A stretch of 6,730 nucleotides of DNA from Sulfitobacter sp. Its GTDB lineage: Bacteria > Pseudomonadota > Alphaproteobacteria > Rhodobacterales > Rhodobacteraceae. Below the pieces are notes generated by a model. It ran no database searches. It was not told where the DNA came from and was given only the letters and a program-made list of their open reading frames with translations. Positions 1 through 5,787 of this stretch are shown in pieces. The position numbers and the translations under genes are program-made. The DNA lies in the NCBI GenBank assembly GCA_026421135.1, contig JAPKCR010000124.1, positions 1 through 6,730 on the forward strand. Reading direction: 5' to 3'. The stretch's first letter is position 1. Each line of letters opens with the position of its first letter.

Positions 1-410
1 TCTGGATAGAGGGCATTCAACCGATCAACGGCAGCGTTTATGCGTTTTGCGGCAGCGTTCCAACTTTCACCATTAGGAGGGGAGATATCGCCAGGGTTAG
101 ACCAGTAAGCCTTGCTGAGTTCGGGGTGATTTTTGAATACGTCATTGGCATGCATGCCATCCCATAATCCAAAGTTCAGCTCTCTCAGATTTTCGTCATG
201 GGGAAGGCGTCGTCGCTGGGGGTGCATTAATACATCTGCCGTAGCCGCCGCCCGGATCAGGTCGGATGACACAAGTATCGCATCAGTTGGTAAATGCGCA
301 TTCAGGCGGGCGATTTGAGAGACGTTAGACAAATCTGCCGGCACATCGCGCCAGCCAACAAGTGTTTCTTCATGCGTCGGTCCGTGCCGTACCCAATGCC
401 ACGTTGTCAT
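1..410 (-). CDS. Histidine phosphatase family protein (phosphoglycerate mutase-like), 3' end cut off by window
   Basis: The reading frame starts at an ATG whose complement lies at 408-410 and stays open to the left edge, giving 136 residues without the C-terminus. Residues 7-12 (VRHGPT) are the RHG signature of the histidine phosphatase superfamily, with His9 as the phosphate-accepting residue. The stretch near 48-60 (SSDLIRAAATADV) matches the family's usual S-D-L-x-R-A-x-x-T-A helix, and Glu77 in LRELNFGLWDG fits the acid residue before the G-x-W-x-G motif. The second catalytic histidine would lie beyond the window. An AGAGG ribosome site sits eight bases before the start. Members dephosphorylate varied small substrates (for example alpha-ribazole phosphate, phosphoglycerate, sugar phosphates); the substrate cannot be told here. 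It is transcribed divergently from the sigma factor gene. Family assignment is firm; specific function is unknown. Confidence 0.88.
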   Translation of the reverse strand, partial: MTTWHWVRHGPTHEETLVGWRDVPADLSNVSQIARLNAHLPTDAILVSSDLIRAAATADVLMHPQRRRLPHDENLRELNFGLWDGMHANDVFKNHPELSKAYWSNPGDISPPNGESWNAAAKRINAAVDRLNALYP

Positions 411-456
411 ACTATCAACCTCTAGAGCCTCAGCTTTATGGTAAACCGTAGCGTGC

Positions 457-462
457 TAGGCT
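457..462 (+). promoter_or_regulatory. Candidate -10 element (TAGGCT) upstream of rpoH2
   Basis: TAGGCT sits in the context GTGCTAGGCTG, closely resembling CACGCTAGACTG upstream of the DsrE-like gene at 5199. Only a poor -35 (TTTATG at 435-440, 16-base spacer) precedes it. It could be a housekeeping sigma-70 promoter for the sigma factor operon. The call is by resemblance only and is weak. Confidence 0.25.
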
Positions 463-560
463 GCGCTCTCAAGCTGCTATCGATAATATTGTTGAAAATA
501 AATGAACCAACAAGCCGGGAAAGGCGTTCGTAAAGTAAAGAGCCAACAAATTCGTTATCA

Positions 561-569
561 GGGGGTGAC
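561..569 (+). promoter_or_regulatory. Shine-Dalgarno site that decides the rpoH2 start
   Basis: GGGGGTGAC differs by one base from the ideal GGAGGTGA complement of the 16S rRNA tail and ends four bases before a GTG at 574. The earlier in-frame ATG at 502 has only TTGAAAAT before it, with no purine-rich site. This favours translation from 574. Confidence 0.65.
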
Positions 570-573
570 AAAA

Positions 574-1452
574 GTGGCACTGACTCAAGCGCGTGAATTC
601 TCCTTAACCCGGACCGCCATGAAAGCAGAGCTTTTGGATGCGGAAACCGAATTGCAACTCGCCTATGCTTGGCGCGACCAGCGTGACGAGAAAGCGCTGC
701 ATCGCCTGATTACAGCCTACATGCGGCTGGCAATTTCGATGGCGAGCAAGTTCAAGCGCTACGGCGCGCCCATGAACGATCTTATCCAAGAAGCAAGCCT
801 TGGCCTGATGAAAGCTGCTGATAAGTTCGATCCGGATCGCGGTGTGCGCTTTTCAACTTATGCCGTTTGGTGGATCAAAGCGAGCATTCAAGATCATGTT
901 ATGCGCAATTGGTCCATGGTGCGTACCGGTTCCACATCATCGCAAAAATCGCTATTTTTCAACATGCGCCGCGTCCAGGCCCGTCTTGAGCGAGAAGCTC
1001 AAGTCGCAGGCGAGACGTTGGACAGGCATCAATTGCGTCAGATGATCTCGACCGAGATTGGCGTGCCGATGCATGACGTCGAAATGATGGAAGGCCGTTT
1101 GTCCGGATCTGATTATTCGCTAAATGCCACCCAATCGGCCGAGGACGAGGGTCGCGAGTGGATTGACGCGCTGGTCGATGACAGCGCACAGGCCGCTGAA
1201 AAGGTCGAAGAAAGCCACGACATTAGAACTCTTCGCAATTGGTTGCTGGGTGCAATTCACGCCCTGAACGAACGTGAACAGTTCATCGTTCGCGAAAGAA
1301 AGCTTCGCGAGCAGCCTCGGACTTTGGAAAGCTTGGGCGAGGAGCTTAAGCTGTCAAAAGAACGGGTGCGCCAGCTTGAGGCAGCAGCATTTGGGAAAAT
1401 GCGCAAGTCGCTTGAAACGCAGTCTTCCGAAGTACATCATTTTTTAATGTGA
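574..1452 (+). CDS. rpoH2: RNA polymerase sigma-32 factor, RpoH2 (RpoHII) type
   Basis: From the GTG at 574 the product is 292 residues, a normal length for RpoH proteins. An ATG at 502 would add 24 residues of low-complexity, basic sequence without a good ribosome site, so it is less likely. Region 1.2/2.1 covers about residues 18-60. The core-binding region 2.2 lies near 65-88 (APMNDLIQEASLGLMKAADKFDP), and regions 2.3-2.4, for promoter melting and -10 recognition, near 91-117 (STYAVWWIKASIQ). The RpoH box follows at about 124-133 (QKSLFFNMRR). Region 4.2 with its helix-turn-helix lies near 249-278 (LGEELKLSKERVRQLEAAAFGKMR). The protein directs RNA polymerase to stress promoters. In Rhodobacter sphaeroides, RpoHII acts in the singlet-oxygen/oxidative response under RpoE; whether that holds here is inference, and I see no convincing RpoE promoter. 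The stop codon overlaps the next gene's start. Confidence 0.93.
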   Translation: MALTQAREFSLTRTAMKAELLDAETELQLAYAWRDQRDEKALHRLITAYMRLAISMASKFKRYGAPMNDLIQEASLGLMKAADKFDPDRGVRFSTYAVWWIKASIQDHVMRNWSMVRTGSTSSQKSLFFNMRRVQARLEREAQVAGETLDRHQLRQMISTEIGVPMHDVEMMEGRLSGSDYSLNATQSAEDEGREWIDALVDDSAQAAEKVEESHDIRTLRNWLLGAIHALNEREQFIVRERKLREQPRTLESLGEELKLSKERVRQLEAAAFGKMRKSLETQSSEVHHFLM

Positions 1453-2255
1453 TCAGGTACGCATCTGCCTTTTTGTTTTTACCTGCCTTTGCCATGGCGC
1501 AAACCCTTGGCAACGATAACTATGCGCGGTTAACTGACGCGCAAATTGTCGTTCTGGGTGAACGCCACGATAACCCTTATCACCATCAAATTCAGGCCGA
1601 TATCGTTAAGCAAGTTATGCCCAAAGCCGTCGTTTACGAGATGCTGACGCCCGAGCAAGCAGCCTTGGTGCGGCCGGACATAGTTGATGATGAAGACGCA
1701 TTGGAGCAGGCGCTGGGCTGGAAGACGTCGGGTTGGCCCGATTTCGCGATGTACTACCCGATATTTGCGGCGTTCCCGATGGCCACGGTCTATGGGGCGG
1801 CGATCCCCCGGGACGTTGCGCGCCAAGCTATGCAAGATGGGCTTATGGCCGCGTTCGGGGTTGATGCTGACACATACGGCTTGGACGTCCCGTTGACCGC
1901 CGACCAGCAAGTCGCACGCGAGGCTTTGCAAATGTCTGCGCATTGTGATGCCTTACCAGCCGAACTATTGCCCGCAATGATTGATGTGCAACGCCTGCGC
2001 GATGCGCGTCTTGCGCAAACCGCGCTTGAGGCATTGAAGGAGACCGGCGGCCCGATTGTGGTGATCACTGGCAACGGTCATGCGCGCGCCGATTGGGGCG
2101 TTCCCGCGTATATCAAGCTGGTCCAACCTGATGTGACCGTCGCGTCTGTGGGGCAGGGCGAAGACGATGCTGCGCCCGAGGGGCGCTTTGATATTGTCGT
2201 ACAGTCCCCGTCGGTCCCCCGCGAAGACCCCTGTCTGGAATTCAGCAAGGAGTGA
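1449..2255 (+). CDS. ChaN-like putative haem/iron-binding protein, exported
   Basis: The GTG start overlaps the rpoH2 stop (GTGA at 1449-1452), so translation is probably coupled; no clear ribosome site is visible. The product has 268 residues. Residues 1-17 form a signal peptide (hydrophobic core, then AMA before Gln18). There is no lipobox cysteine, unlike the lipoprotein ChaN of Campylobacter jejuni. Family motifs are LGERHDNPYHH (36-46), VVYEM (62-66), WPDFAMYYPIF (96-106), RLRDARLAQ (182-190) and GNGHARADWGVP (208-219); the conserved Glu and His residues in these are likely ligand-binding or catalytic. Two cysteines, Cys166 and Cys262, could pair in the periplasm. The family (Cofac_haem_bdg_2/ChaN) is reported to bind haem in Campylobacter, but the physiological role elsewhere is poorly known. 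Its placement behind a stress sigma factor hints at a role under oxidative or envelope stress, which is inference. Confidence 0.8.
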   Translation: MIRYASAFLFLPAFAMAQTLGNDNYARLTDAQIVVLGERHDNPYHHQIQADIVKQVMPKAVVYEMLTPEQAALVRPDIVDDEDALEQALGWKTSGWPDFAMYYPIFAAFPMATVYGAAIPRDVARQAMQDGLMAAFGVDADTYGLDVPLTADQQVAREALQMSAHCDALPAELLPAMIDVQRLRDARLAQTALEALKETGGPIVVITGNGHARADWGVPAYIKLVQPDVTVASVGQGEDDAAPEGRFDIVVQSPSVPREDPCLEFSKE

Positions 2256-2263
2256 TGGGGCTG

Positions 2264-2283
2264 GCCGAAGCGCCACTTGCGGC
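2264..2283 (+). terminator. Possible weak terminator hairpin after the ChaN-like gene
   Basis: GCCGAAG (2264-2270) pairs with CTTGCGGC (2276-2283) with one bulged G and a five-base loop, starting nine bases after the stop codon. The downstream bases (TTATGGTTCAGTTT) are only moderately T-rich, so termination would be partial at best. The rest of the 65-base gap before coaBC shows no good promoter. Confidence 0.3.
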
Positions 2284-2320
2284 TTATGGTTCAGTTTGAC
2301 TGCGTTAAGAAGGGCTGAAC

Positions 2321-3514
2321 ATGCTGGCTGGCAAACATATTCTGCTAATTATCGGCGGCGGTATCGCGGCGTTCAAATCGCTGGATCTAATCCGTCGTTT
2401 GCGCGAACGCGGCGCGACCGTGACCCCCGTTTTGACCCGCGCAGGCGAAGAATTTGTAACACCCCTGTCTGTGTCTGCATTGGCAGGGCAAAAGCTGTAC
2501 CGGGATTTGTTCGATCTGGGGGACGAAGCCGAGATGGGGCATATCCAGCTAAGCCGTATTGCAGACCTGGTGGTCATTGCGCCTGCGACAGCGGATTTAA
2601 TGGCGAAAATGGCGGGCGGCTTGGCGAACGATCTTGCCTCGACCCTTTTGTTGGCCACGGATACGCCAGTAATGATCGTGCCCGCAATGAACGTGCGCAT
2701 GTGGGAACACGCGGCCACGCAACGCAATCTTGCCACGTTGCGCGGTGACGGGATCATCGTTGTCGGGCCCAATGAGGGCGACATGGCTTGTGGCGAATTT
2801 GGCCCGGGCCGCATGTCAGAGCCGCTTGAGATCGTGGCAGCCATTGAAACGCAGCTGAACGACGGGCCATTGAGCGGGCGGCGCATTCTGGTCACATCAG
2901 GTCCCACTCATGAACCCATCGACCCTGTGCGCTATATCGCGAACAGGTCTTCGGGCGCGCAAGGTACGGCCATTGCCAGCGCCTTGGCCGCGTTGGGGGC
3001 GGATGTTGTGTTTATCACCGGTCCTGCCGATGTGCCGCCGCCAAGTGGCGTTCACGTCGTGCGGGTTCAGACTGCCCTTCAGATGCAAGAGGCAGTGAAT
3101 GCGGCGCTGCCTGTCGATGCGGGTGTGTTTACCGCCGCTGTGGCAGATTGGCGTGTCACCACGGCCAGCGATCGAAAGTTGAAGAAATCCAAAGACGGTT
3201 TGCCGCTGCTCGAATTTGCCGAAAACCCGGACATTCTAAAGTCGGTCAGCCAGATGACGGAGGGGCGGCCCAAACTGGTCGTCGGTTTTGCCGCTGAAAC
3301 GAACGATGTTATCGAAAACGCCACGGCAAAACGTCTGCGCAAAGGATGTGACTGGATCGTGGCAAATGACGTGTCCCCCGCAACTGGAATCATGGGGGGC
3401 AGCGAAAATGCGGTGACCCTGATCAGTGACGAGGGGGCAGAAGACTGGCCGCGTATGGCTAAGGATCAAGTGGCCAAGCAACTGGCCGCACGCATTTCTG
3501 ACGCGCTCAAGTAA
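2321..3514 (+). CDS. coaBC: Bifunctional phosphopantothenoylcysteine decarboxylase / phosphopantothenate-cysteine ligase
   Basis: This is a full-length 397-residue CoaBC (Dfp), which carries out two consecutive steps of coenzyme A synthesis. The CoaB part joins cysteine to 4'-phosphopantothenate using CTP. The CoaC part, an FMN flavoprotein, decarboxylates the product to 4'-phosphopantetheine. The CoaC domain spans about residues 1-180. It starts with LAGKHILLIIGGGIAAFKS and carries the equivalents of the E. coli catalytic residues: His74 (in EMGHIQLSR), Asn124 (PAMNVRMW) and Cys157 (GDMACGEFGPGRM). The CoaB domain (about 186-397) has TSGPTHEPIDPVRYIANRSSG with Asn208, the AVADWR motif (274-279), the lysine cluster DRKLKK (284-289) and GFAAETND (322-329). 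The start aligns with that of E. coli CoaBC, and a GAAGGG site lies a few bases upstream. Next to dut, a common bacterial arrangement. Confidence 0.97.
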   Translation: MLAGKHILLIIGGGIAAFKSLDLIRRLRERGATVTPVLTRAGEEFVTPLSVSALAGQKLYRDLFDLGDEAEMGHIQLSRIADLVVIAPATADLMAKMAGGLANDLASTLLLATDTPVMIVPAMNVRMWEHAATQRNLATLRGDGIIVVGPNEGDMACGEFGPGRMSEPLEIVAAIETQLNDGPLSGRRILVTSGPTHEPIDPVRYIANRSSGAQGTAIASALAALGADVVFITGPADVPPPSGVHVVRVQTALQMQEAVNAALPVDAGVFTAAVADWRVTTASDRKLKKSKDGLPLLEFAENPDILKSVSQMTEGRPKLVVGFAAETNDVIENATAKRLRKGCDWIVANDVSPATGIMGGSENAVTLISDEGAEDWPRMAKDQVAKQLAARISDALK

Positions 3515-3588
3515 AGTTTTTATGCCTTTGGCGAGGATTTTTGTCCATTTGGACGTATCCTGTGCGTCGAGGCCTTTGGGAAAAGAAC

Positions 3589-4038
3589 ATGTCTGAGATC
3601 AAGTTCAAGCGGGTTGCTGGGAATGCGGATTTGCCATTGCCTGGATATGAAACCGCTGGTGCAGCAGGAATGGATTTGCGGGCGTTTTTGCCCGACGGGC
3701 CATTGGTATTTGCAAAAGGTGAGATCAAGCTGATTTCGACGGGTTTTCATGTCGAGCTGCCGCGTGGAACGGAAATGCAGATTAGGCCAAGATCGGGTTT
3801 GGCGCTTAAGCACGGGTTTATGATCCCCAATGCCCCCGGTACGATAGACGAAGATTACCGCGGCGTGGTGATGGTGGGATTGTACTATATCGGGGATGCC
3901 CCGTTTGAGATCCAGCACGGGGATAGGATCGCACAGGCGGTGATTGCCGATGTCACACGCTATCCCACGGTTGAGGTTGACACTTTGTCGGACAGTGCGC
4001 GTGGGGCAGGCGGTTTTGGATCGACGGGACTGAAGTAG
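3589..4038 (+). CDS. dut: Deoxyuridine 5'-triphosphate nucleotidohydrolase (dUTPase)
   Basis: This 149-residue protein is a trimeric-type dUTPase. It hydrolyses dUTP to dUMP and pyrophosphate, keeping uracil out of DNA and feeding dTMP synthesis. All five family motifs are present in order: I AGMDLRA (26-32), II RPRSGLALKHG (66-76), III GTIDEDYRG (84-92) with catalytic Asp87 and uracil-contacting Tyr90, IV GDRIAQAVI (111-119), and V RGAGGFGSTG (138-147) with Phe143 expected to stack on the base. The ATG at 3589 gives the usual N-terminus (SEIKFKRV); a TTG at 3541 in the same frame, preceded by GAGGA, would add 16 unusual residues and is disfavoured. The gene lies 74 bases after coaBC with no clear terminator between, so the two are probably co-transcribed. 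Confidence 0.96.
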   Translation: MSEIKFKRVAGNADLPLPGYETAGAAGMDLRAFLPDGPLVFAKGEIKLISTGFHVELPRGTEMQIRPRSGLALKHGFMIPNAPGTIDEDYRGVVMVGLYYIGDAPFEIQHGDRIAQAVIADVTRYPTVEVDTLSDSARGAGGFGSTGLK

Positions 4039-4047
4039 GGGCTGCGC

Positions 4048-4078
4048 GCTTTTTCGGTTGGTGTTGCCGGAAAAAAGC
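4048..4078. other. A/T-stem inverted repeat just after dut
   Basis: GCTTTTTCGG (4048-4057) pairs with CCGGAAAAAAGC (4067-4078), with a two-base bulge and a nine-base loop, starting ten bases after the dut stop. It has no T-run after the 3' arm, so it is not a standard intrinsic terminator. It might protect or mark the dut mRNA end, and its 3' arm touches the candidate promoter of the next gene. Confidence 0.3.
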
Positions 4079-4085
4079 TTAGATT
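4058..4085 (+). promoter_or_regulatory. Candidate sigma-70 promoter for the MoeB/ThiF-like gene
   Basis: TTGGTG (4058-4063) and TAGATT (4080-4085) are spaced by 16 bases in the 90-base gap between dut and the next gene. The -10 context GCTTAGATTG resembles GCTAGACTG and GCTAGGCTG found before two other genes of this window. Both boxes are imperfect, so this is tentative. Confidence 0.3.
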
Positions 4086-4128
4086 GCCGCTTTGTAAAAG
4101 ACACTAAGTCTGATGAATTCGGGGGCAA

Positions 4129-5169
4129 ATGTTGCTTGTTGTTATCCTTGCTGCCGTAATTTGGGGTGTCGGTGCAGTAATGGGCTGGTCCCGTGAAACC
4201 CGGTTAAAGCTATTGGGTGCCCTATTCGGTGCCGTGATCGGCATGAACGTTTTGCTGCCAGATGGGCATCCCCTGCGCGAGGCAACGGGCGGCAGTGCTG
4301 CGCCTTGGTTGCTGTTAACCGGTTTTTTTCTGTTGGTCTCTGCCTATGGATGGGGCCTAAGATATCTGCGCCACCAGACAGCCCCGATCCAAGAGGCACC
4401 AGCGGCACAGTCTGGCACTTTCTCCGAGACTGAATTAAACCGCTACGCCCGCCATATTGTCCTGCGTGAAGTTGGCGGTGCAGGTCAAAAAGCGTTGAAA
4501 AACGCCAAGGTTCTGGTCGTTGGCGCGGGTGGTCTGGGTGCGCCTGTGTTACAGTACCTTGCAGCGGCAGGTGTCGGCACGATCGGGGTGATTGACGACG
4601 ATGTGGTCGACAATGCGAACCTGCAGCGTCAGGTCATTCACAAAGACAAGAACATCGGCATGCCCAAGGTATTCTCGGCGAAGGCGGAGTTAGAGGCGCA
4701 GAACCCCTTTGTAGTGGTGCGCCCCTACCATCGCCGATTGGATGAAGAAGTCGCAGCAGCCCTGATTGGCGAATACGATATCGTTTTGGACGGGACGGAC
4801 AATTTCGTTACCCGTTATTTGGTGAACCGTGCCTGTGTCGCTGCAGGTGTGCCCTTGATCTCGGGCGCGCTCAGCCAATGGGAAGGGCAGCTTAGCGTCT
4901 TCGACCCGGCCAAGGGCGCGCCATGCTATCAATGTGTGTTTCCTCAGGCCCCTGCTGCGCATTTGGCCCCATCGTGCGCGGAGGCCGGTGTGATTGGCCC
5001 GTTGCCCGGCGTTATCGGATCTATGATGGCGGTCGAGGCGATCAAGGTCATCACGGGGGCAGGGGCACCGTTGCGGGGCCAGATGGTAATTTATGATGCG
5101 CTGTACGGGGAAAATCGCGTGATTGGTGTCAGTAAACGCGATGATTGCCCGATCTGCGGTACCGCCTAA
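4129..5169 (+). CDS. moeB: MoeB/ThiF/HesA-family adenylyltransferase with N-terminal membrane extension
   Basis: The product has 346 residues. From about residue 98 it is a complete E1-like domain that adenylates the C-terminal Gly-Gly of a small sulfur carrier (MoaD for molybdopterin, ThiS for thiamine). Visible are the ELNRYARHIVL entry motif (102-112), the nucleotide loop GAGGLGAP (132-139), NLQRQVI (164-170), DGTDN (221-225), and two CxxC pairs for structural zinc (Cys266/269 and Cys340/343). Cys283 in SCAEAGVIGPLPG is the likely thiol acceptor position. No C-terminal rhodanese domain is present. Residues 1-80 are unlike E. coli MoeB: three hydrophobic segments near 2-19, 27-44 and 58-76 suggest membrane anchoring, followed by a short Ala/Pro linker. 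The ATG is preceded by GGGGG at three bases' distance. No moaD, moaE or thiS lies in the window, so the partner is unknown; MoeB versus ThiF cannot be settled from sequence. Confidence 0.87.
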   Translation: MLLVVILAAVIWGVGAVMGWSRETRLKLLGALFGAVIGMNVLLPDGHPLREATGGSAAPWLLLTGFFLLVSAYGWGLRYLRHQTAPIQEAPAAQSGTFSETELNRYARHIVLREVGGAGQKALKNAKVLVVGAGGLGAPVLQYLAAAGVGTIGVIDDDVVDNANLQRQVIHKDKNIGMPKVFSAKAELEAQNPFVVVRPYHRRLDEEVAAALIGEYDIVLDGTDNFVTRYLVNRACVAAGVPLISGALSQWEGQLSVFDPAKGAPCYQCVFPQAPAAHLAPSCAEAGVIGPLPGVIGSMMAVEAIKVITGAGAPLRGQMVIYDALYGENRVIGVSKRDDCPICGTA

Positions 5170-5198
5170 TCAAGGCAGTAATGTCCTAAAAAGCACGC

Positions 5199-5204
5199 TA
5201 GACT
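5199..5204 (+). promoter_or_regulatory. Candidate -10 element (TAGACT) upstream of the DsrE-like gene
   Basis: TAGACT lies 28 bases before the start codon, in a context (CACGCTAGACTG) similar to that before rpoH2. No good -35 box is seen 16-18 bases upstream. It may allow separate expression of the DsrE-like gene, though read-through from the upstream gene is equally possible. Confidence 0.25.
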
Positions 5205-5231
5205 GAACATATCATAGAGGAGGAGTAATCC

Positions 5232-5663
5232 ATGAAACGATTCGTACTAGCCGCCGCTTTGGCACTAGCCCCACTAGCAACGTTTGCCGAAGGTGTGGCG
5301 CATAAGGTTGCCATTCACGTGGACCAAAATGACCCGCAGGTGATGAACATGGCGCTGAACAACGCCGCAAACGTTGCCAGCTATTACGAAAGCCAAGGCG
5401 ATACTGTTACCATTGAAATGGTAACATATGGCCCCGGATTGAATATGCTGATTTCAGACAAAAGCCCGGTCGCGCAGCGTATCTCAGCGATGTCCCTTGA
5501 AATGGACAACATCACCTTTTCTGCTTGCGCCAATACGATGGACGGTATGAAGAAAAAGACAGGCCACGACGTCGTCTTGCTGTCCGAGGCAACTGTCGTG
5601 CCATCAGGTGTGGTGCGTTTGATTGAATTGCAGGAAGACGGGTTCGCCTACGTCCGCCCTTAA
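5232..5663 (+). CDS. Exported DsrE-fold family protein
   Basis: The 143-residue product has a signal peptide (basic MKR, hydrophobic 4-16, probable cleavage after TFA at 17-19), so it is likely periplasmic. The mature part reads as a small DsrE/F-type fold: a first beta strand HKVAIHV (24-30), an alanine/asparagine-rich helix (38-50), strand TVTIEMVTYGPG (58-69) with the typical Y-G-x-G turn, and a helix ending in FSACANTMDGM (96-106). Cys99, the only cysteine, is at the position where related proteins keep a conserved or reactive cysteine. A strong AGAGGAGGAG site (5216-5225) lies six bases before the ATG. The gene follows the MoeB-like gene by 62 bases and ends just before a terminator. DsrE proteins of sulfur oxidisers carry sulfur, but exported single-cysteine members like this have no settled role; function here is not known. 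Confidence 0.75.
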   Translation: MKRFVLAAALALAPLATFAEGVAHKVAIHVDQNDPQVMNMALNNAANVASYYESQGDTVTIEMVTYGPGLNMLISDKSPVAQRISAMSLEMDNITFSACANTMDGMKKKTGHDVVLLSEATVVPSGVVRLIELQEDGFAYVRP

Positions 5664-5675
5664 CAGATAACCGTG

Positions 5676-5714
5676 CCTCGCGTGCATCCAATGTACGCGG
5701 GGATATTTTCCTTT
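5676..5714 (+). terminator. Rho-independent terminator after the DsrE-like gene
   Basis: A 12-base-pair stem (5676-5687 with 5691-5702, including two G-T pairs) has a three-base loop (CCA) and is followed by ATATTTTCCTTT. It begins 12 bases after the stop codon. The GC-rich stem plus T-rich tail is the classical layout, and it separates this unit from dcp. Confidence 0.72.
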
Positions 5715-5730
5715 GCCTTCAAGTTCATGA

Positions 5731-5752
5731 GCAGACGGTTGCAACCGCCTGC
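5731..5752. promoter_or_regulatory. 22-bp near-perfect palindrome, possible operator before dcp
   Basis: The 11-base left arm GCAGACGGTTG and right arm CAACCGCCTGC are reverse complements except for one pair (A5735 against C5748). The inner 12 bases, CGGTTGCAACCG, are perfect. With no loop, it resembles a binding site for a dimeric repressor rather than an RNA hairpin. It covers the candidate -35 box at 5739-5744 and lies 35 bases before the dcp start. The cognate regulator is not in the window. Confidence 0.5.
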
Positions 5753-5767
5753 CCCGAACCCTAACTT
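5739..5767 (+). promoter_or_regulatory. Candidate promoter for the M3 peptidase gene
   Basis: TTGCAA (5739-5744) and TAACTT (5762-5767) are separated by 17 bases and lie just before the start at 5788. The -10 match is poor; support comes mainly from ideal spacing, the terminator upstream and the overlapping palindrome. Confidence 0.3.
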
Positions 5768-5787
5768 GCGAAGCAAAGGAGAATACC

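Noticed and set aside
503..541. Possible RpoE-type promoter for rpoH2 (TGAACC followed by TAAAG)
   Set aside because: The -35 differs from the Rhodobacter TGATCC form and the spacer of about 22 bases is too long; I could not support it.
2296..2301. TTGACT as a -35 box before coaBC
   Set aside because: A matching -10 box would fall at or beyond the start codon at 2321.
2305..2907. Open frame of 200 codons on the minus strand, opposite coaBC
   Set aside because: It mirrors the CoaC domain coding region, whose catalytic motifs are all intact on the plus strand; composition looks like a shadow frame.
3543..3554. Short palindrome GTCCA-TT-TGGAC between coaBC and dut
   Set aside because: Arms of five bases are expected often by chance, and no T-run or promoter element accompanies it.
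3541..3588. Upstream TTG start for dut, preceded by GAGGA
   Set aside because: It would add 16 residues not typical of dUTPases, while the ATG at 3589 gives the standard N-terminus.
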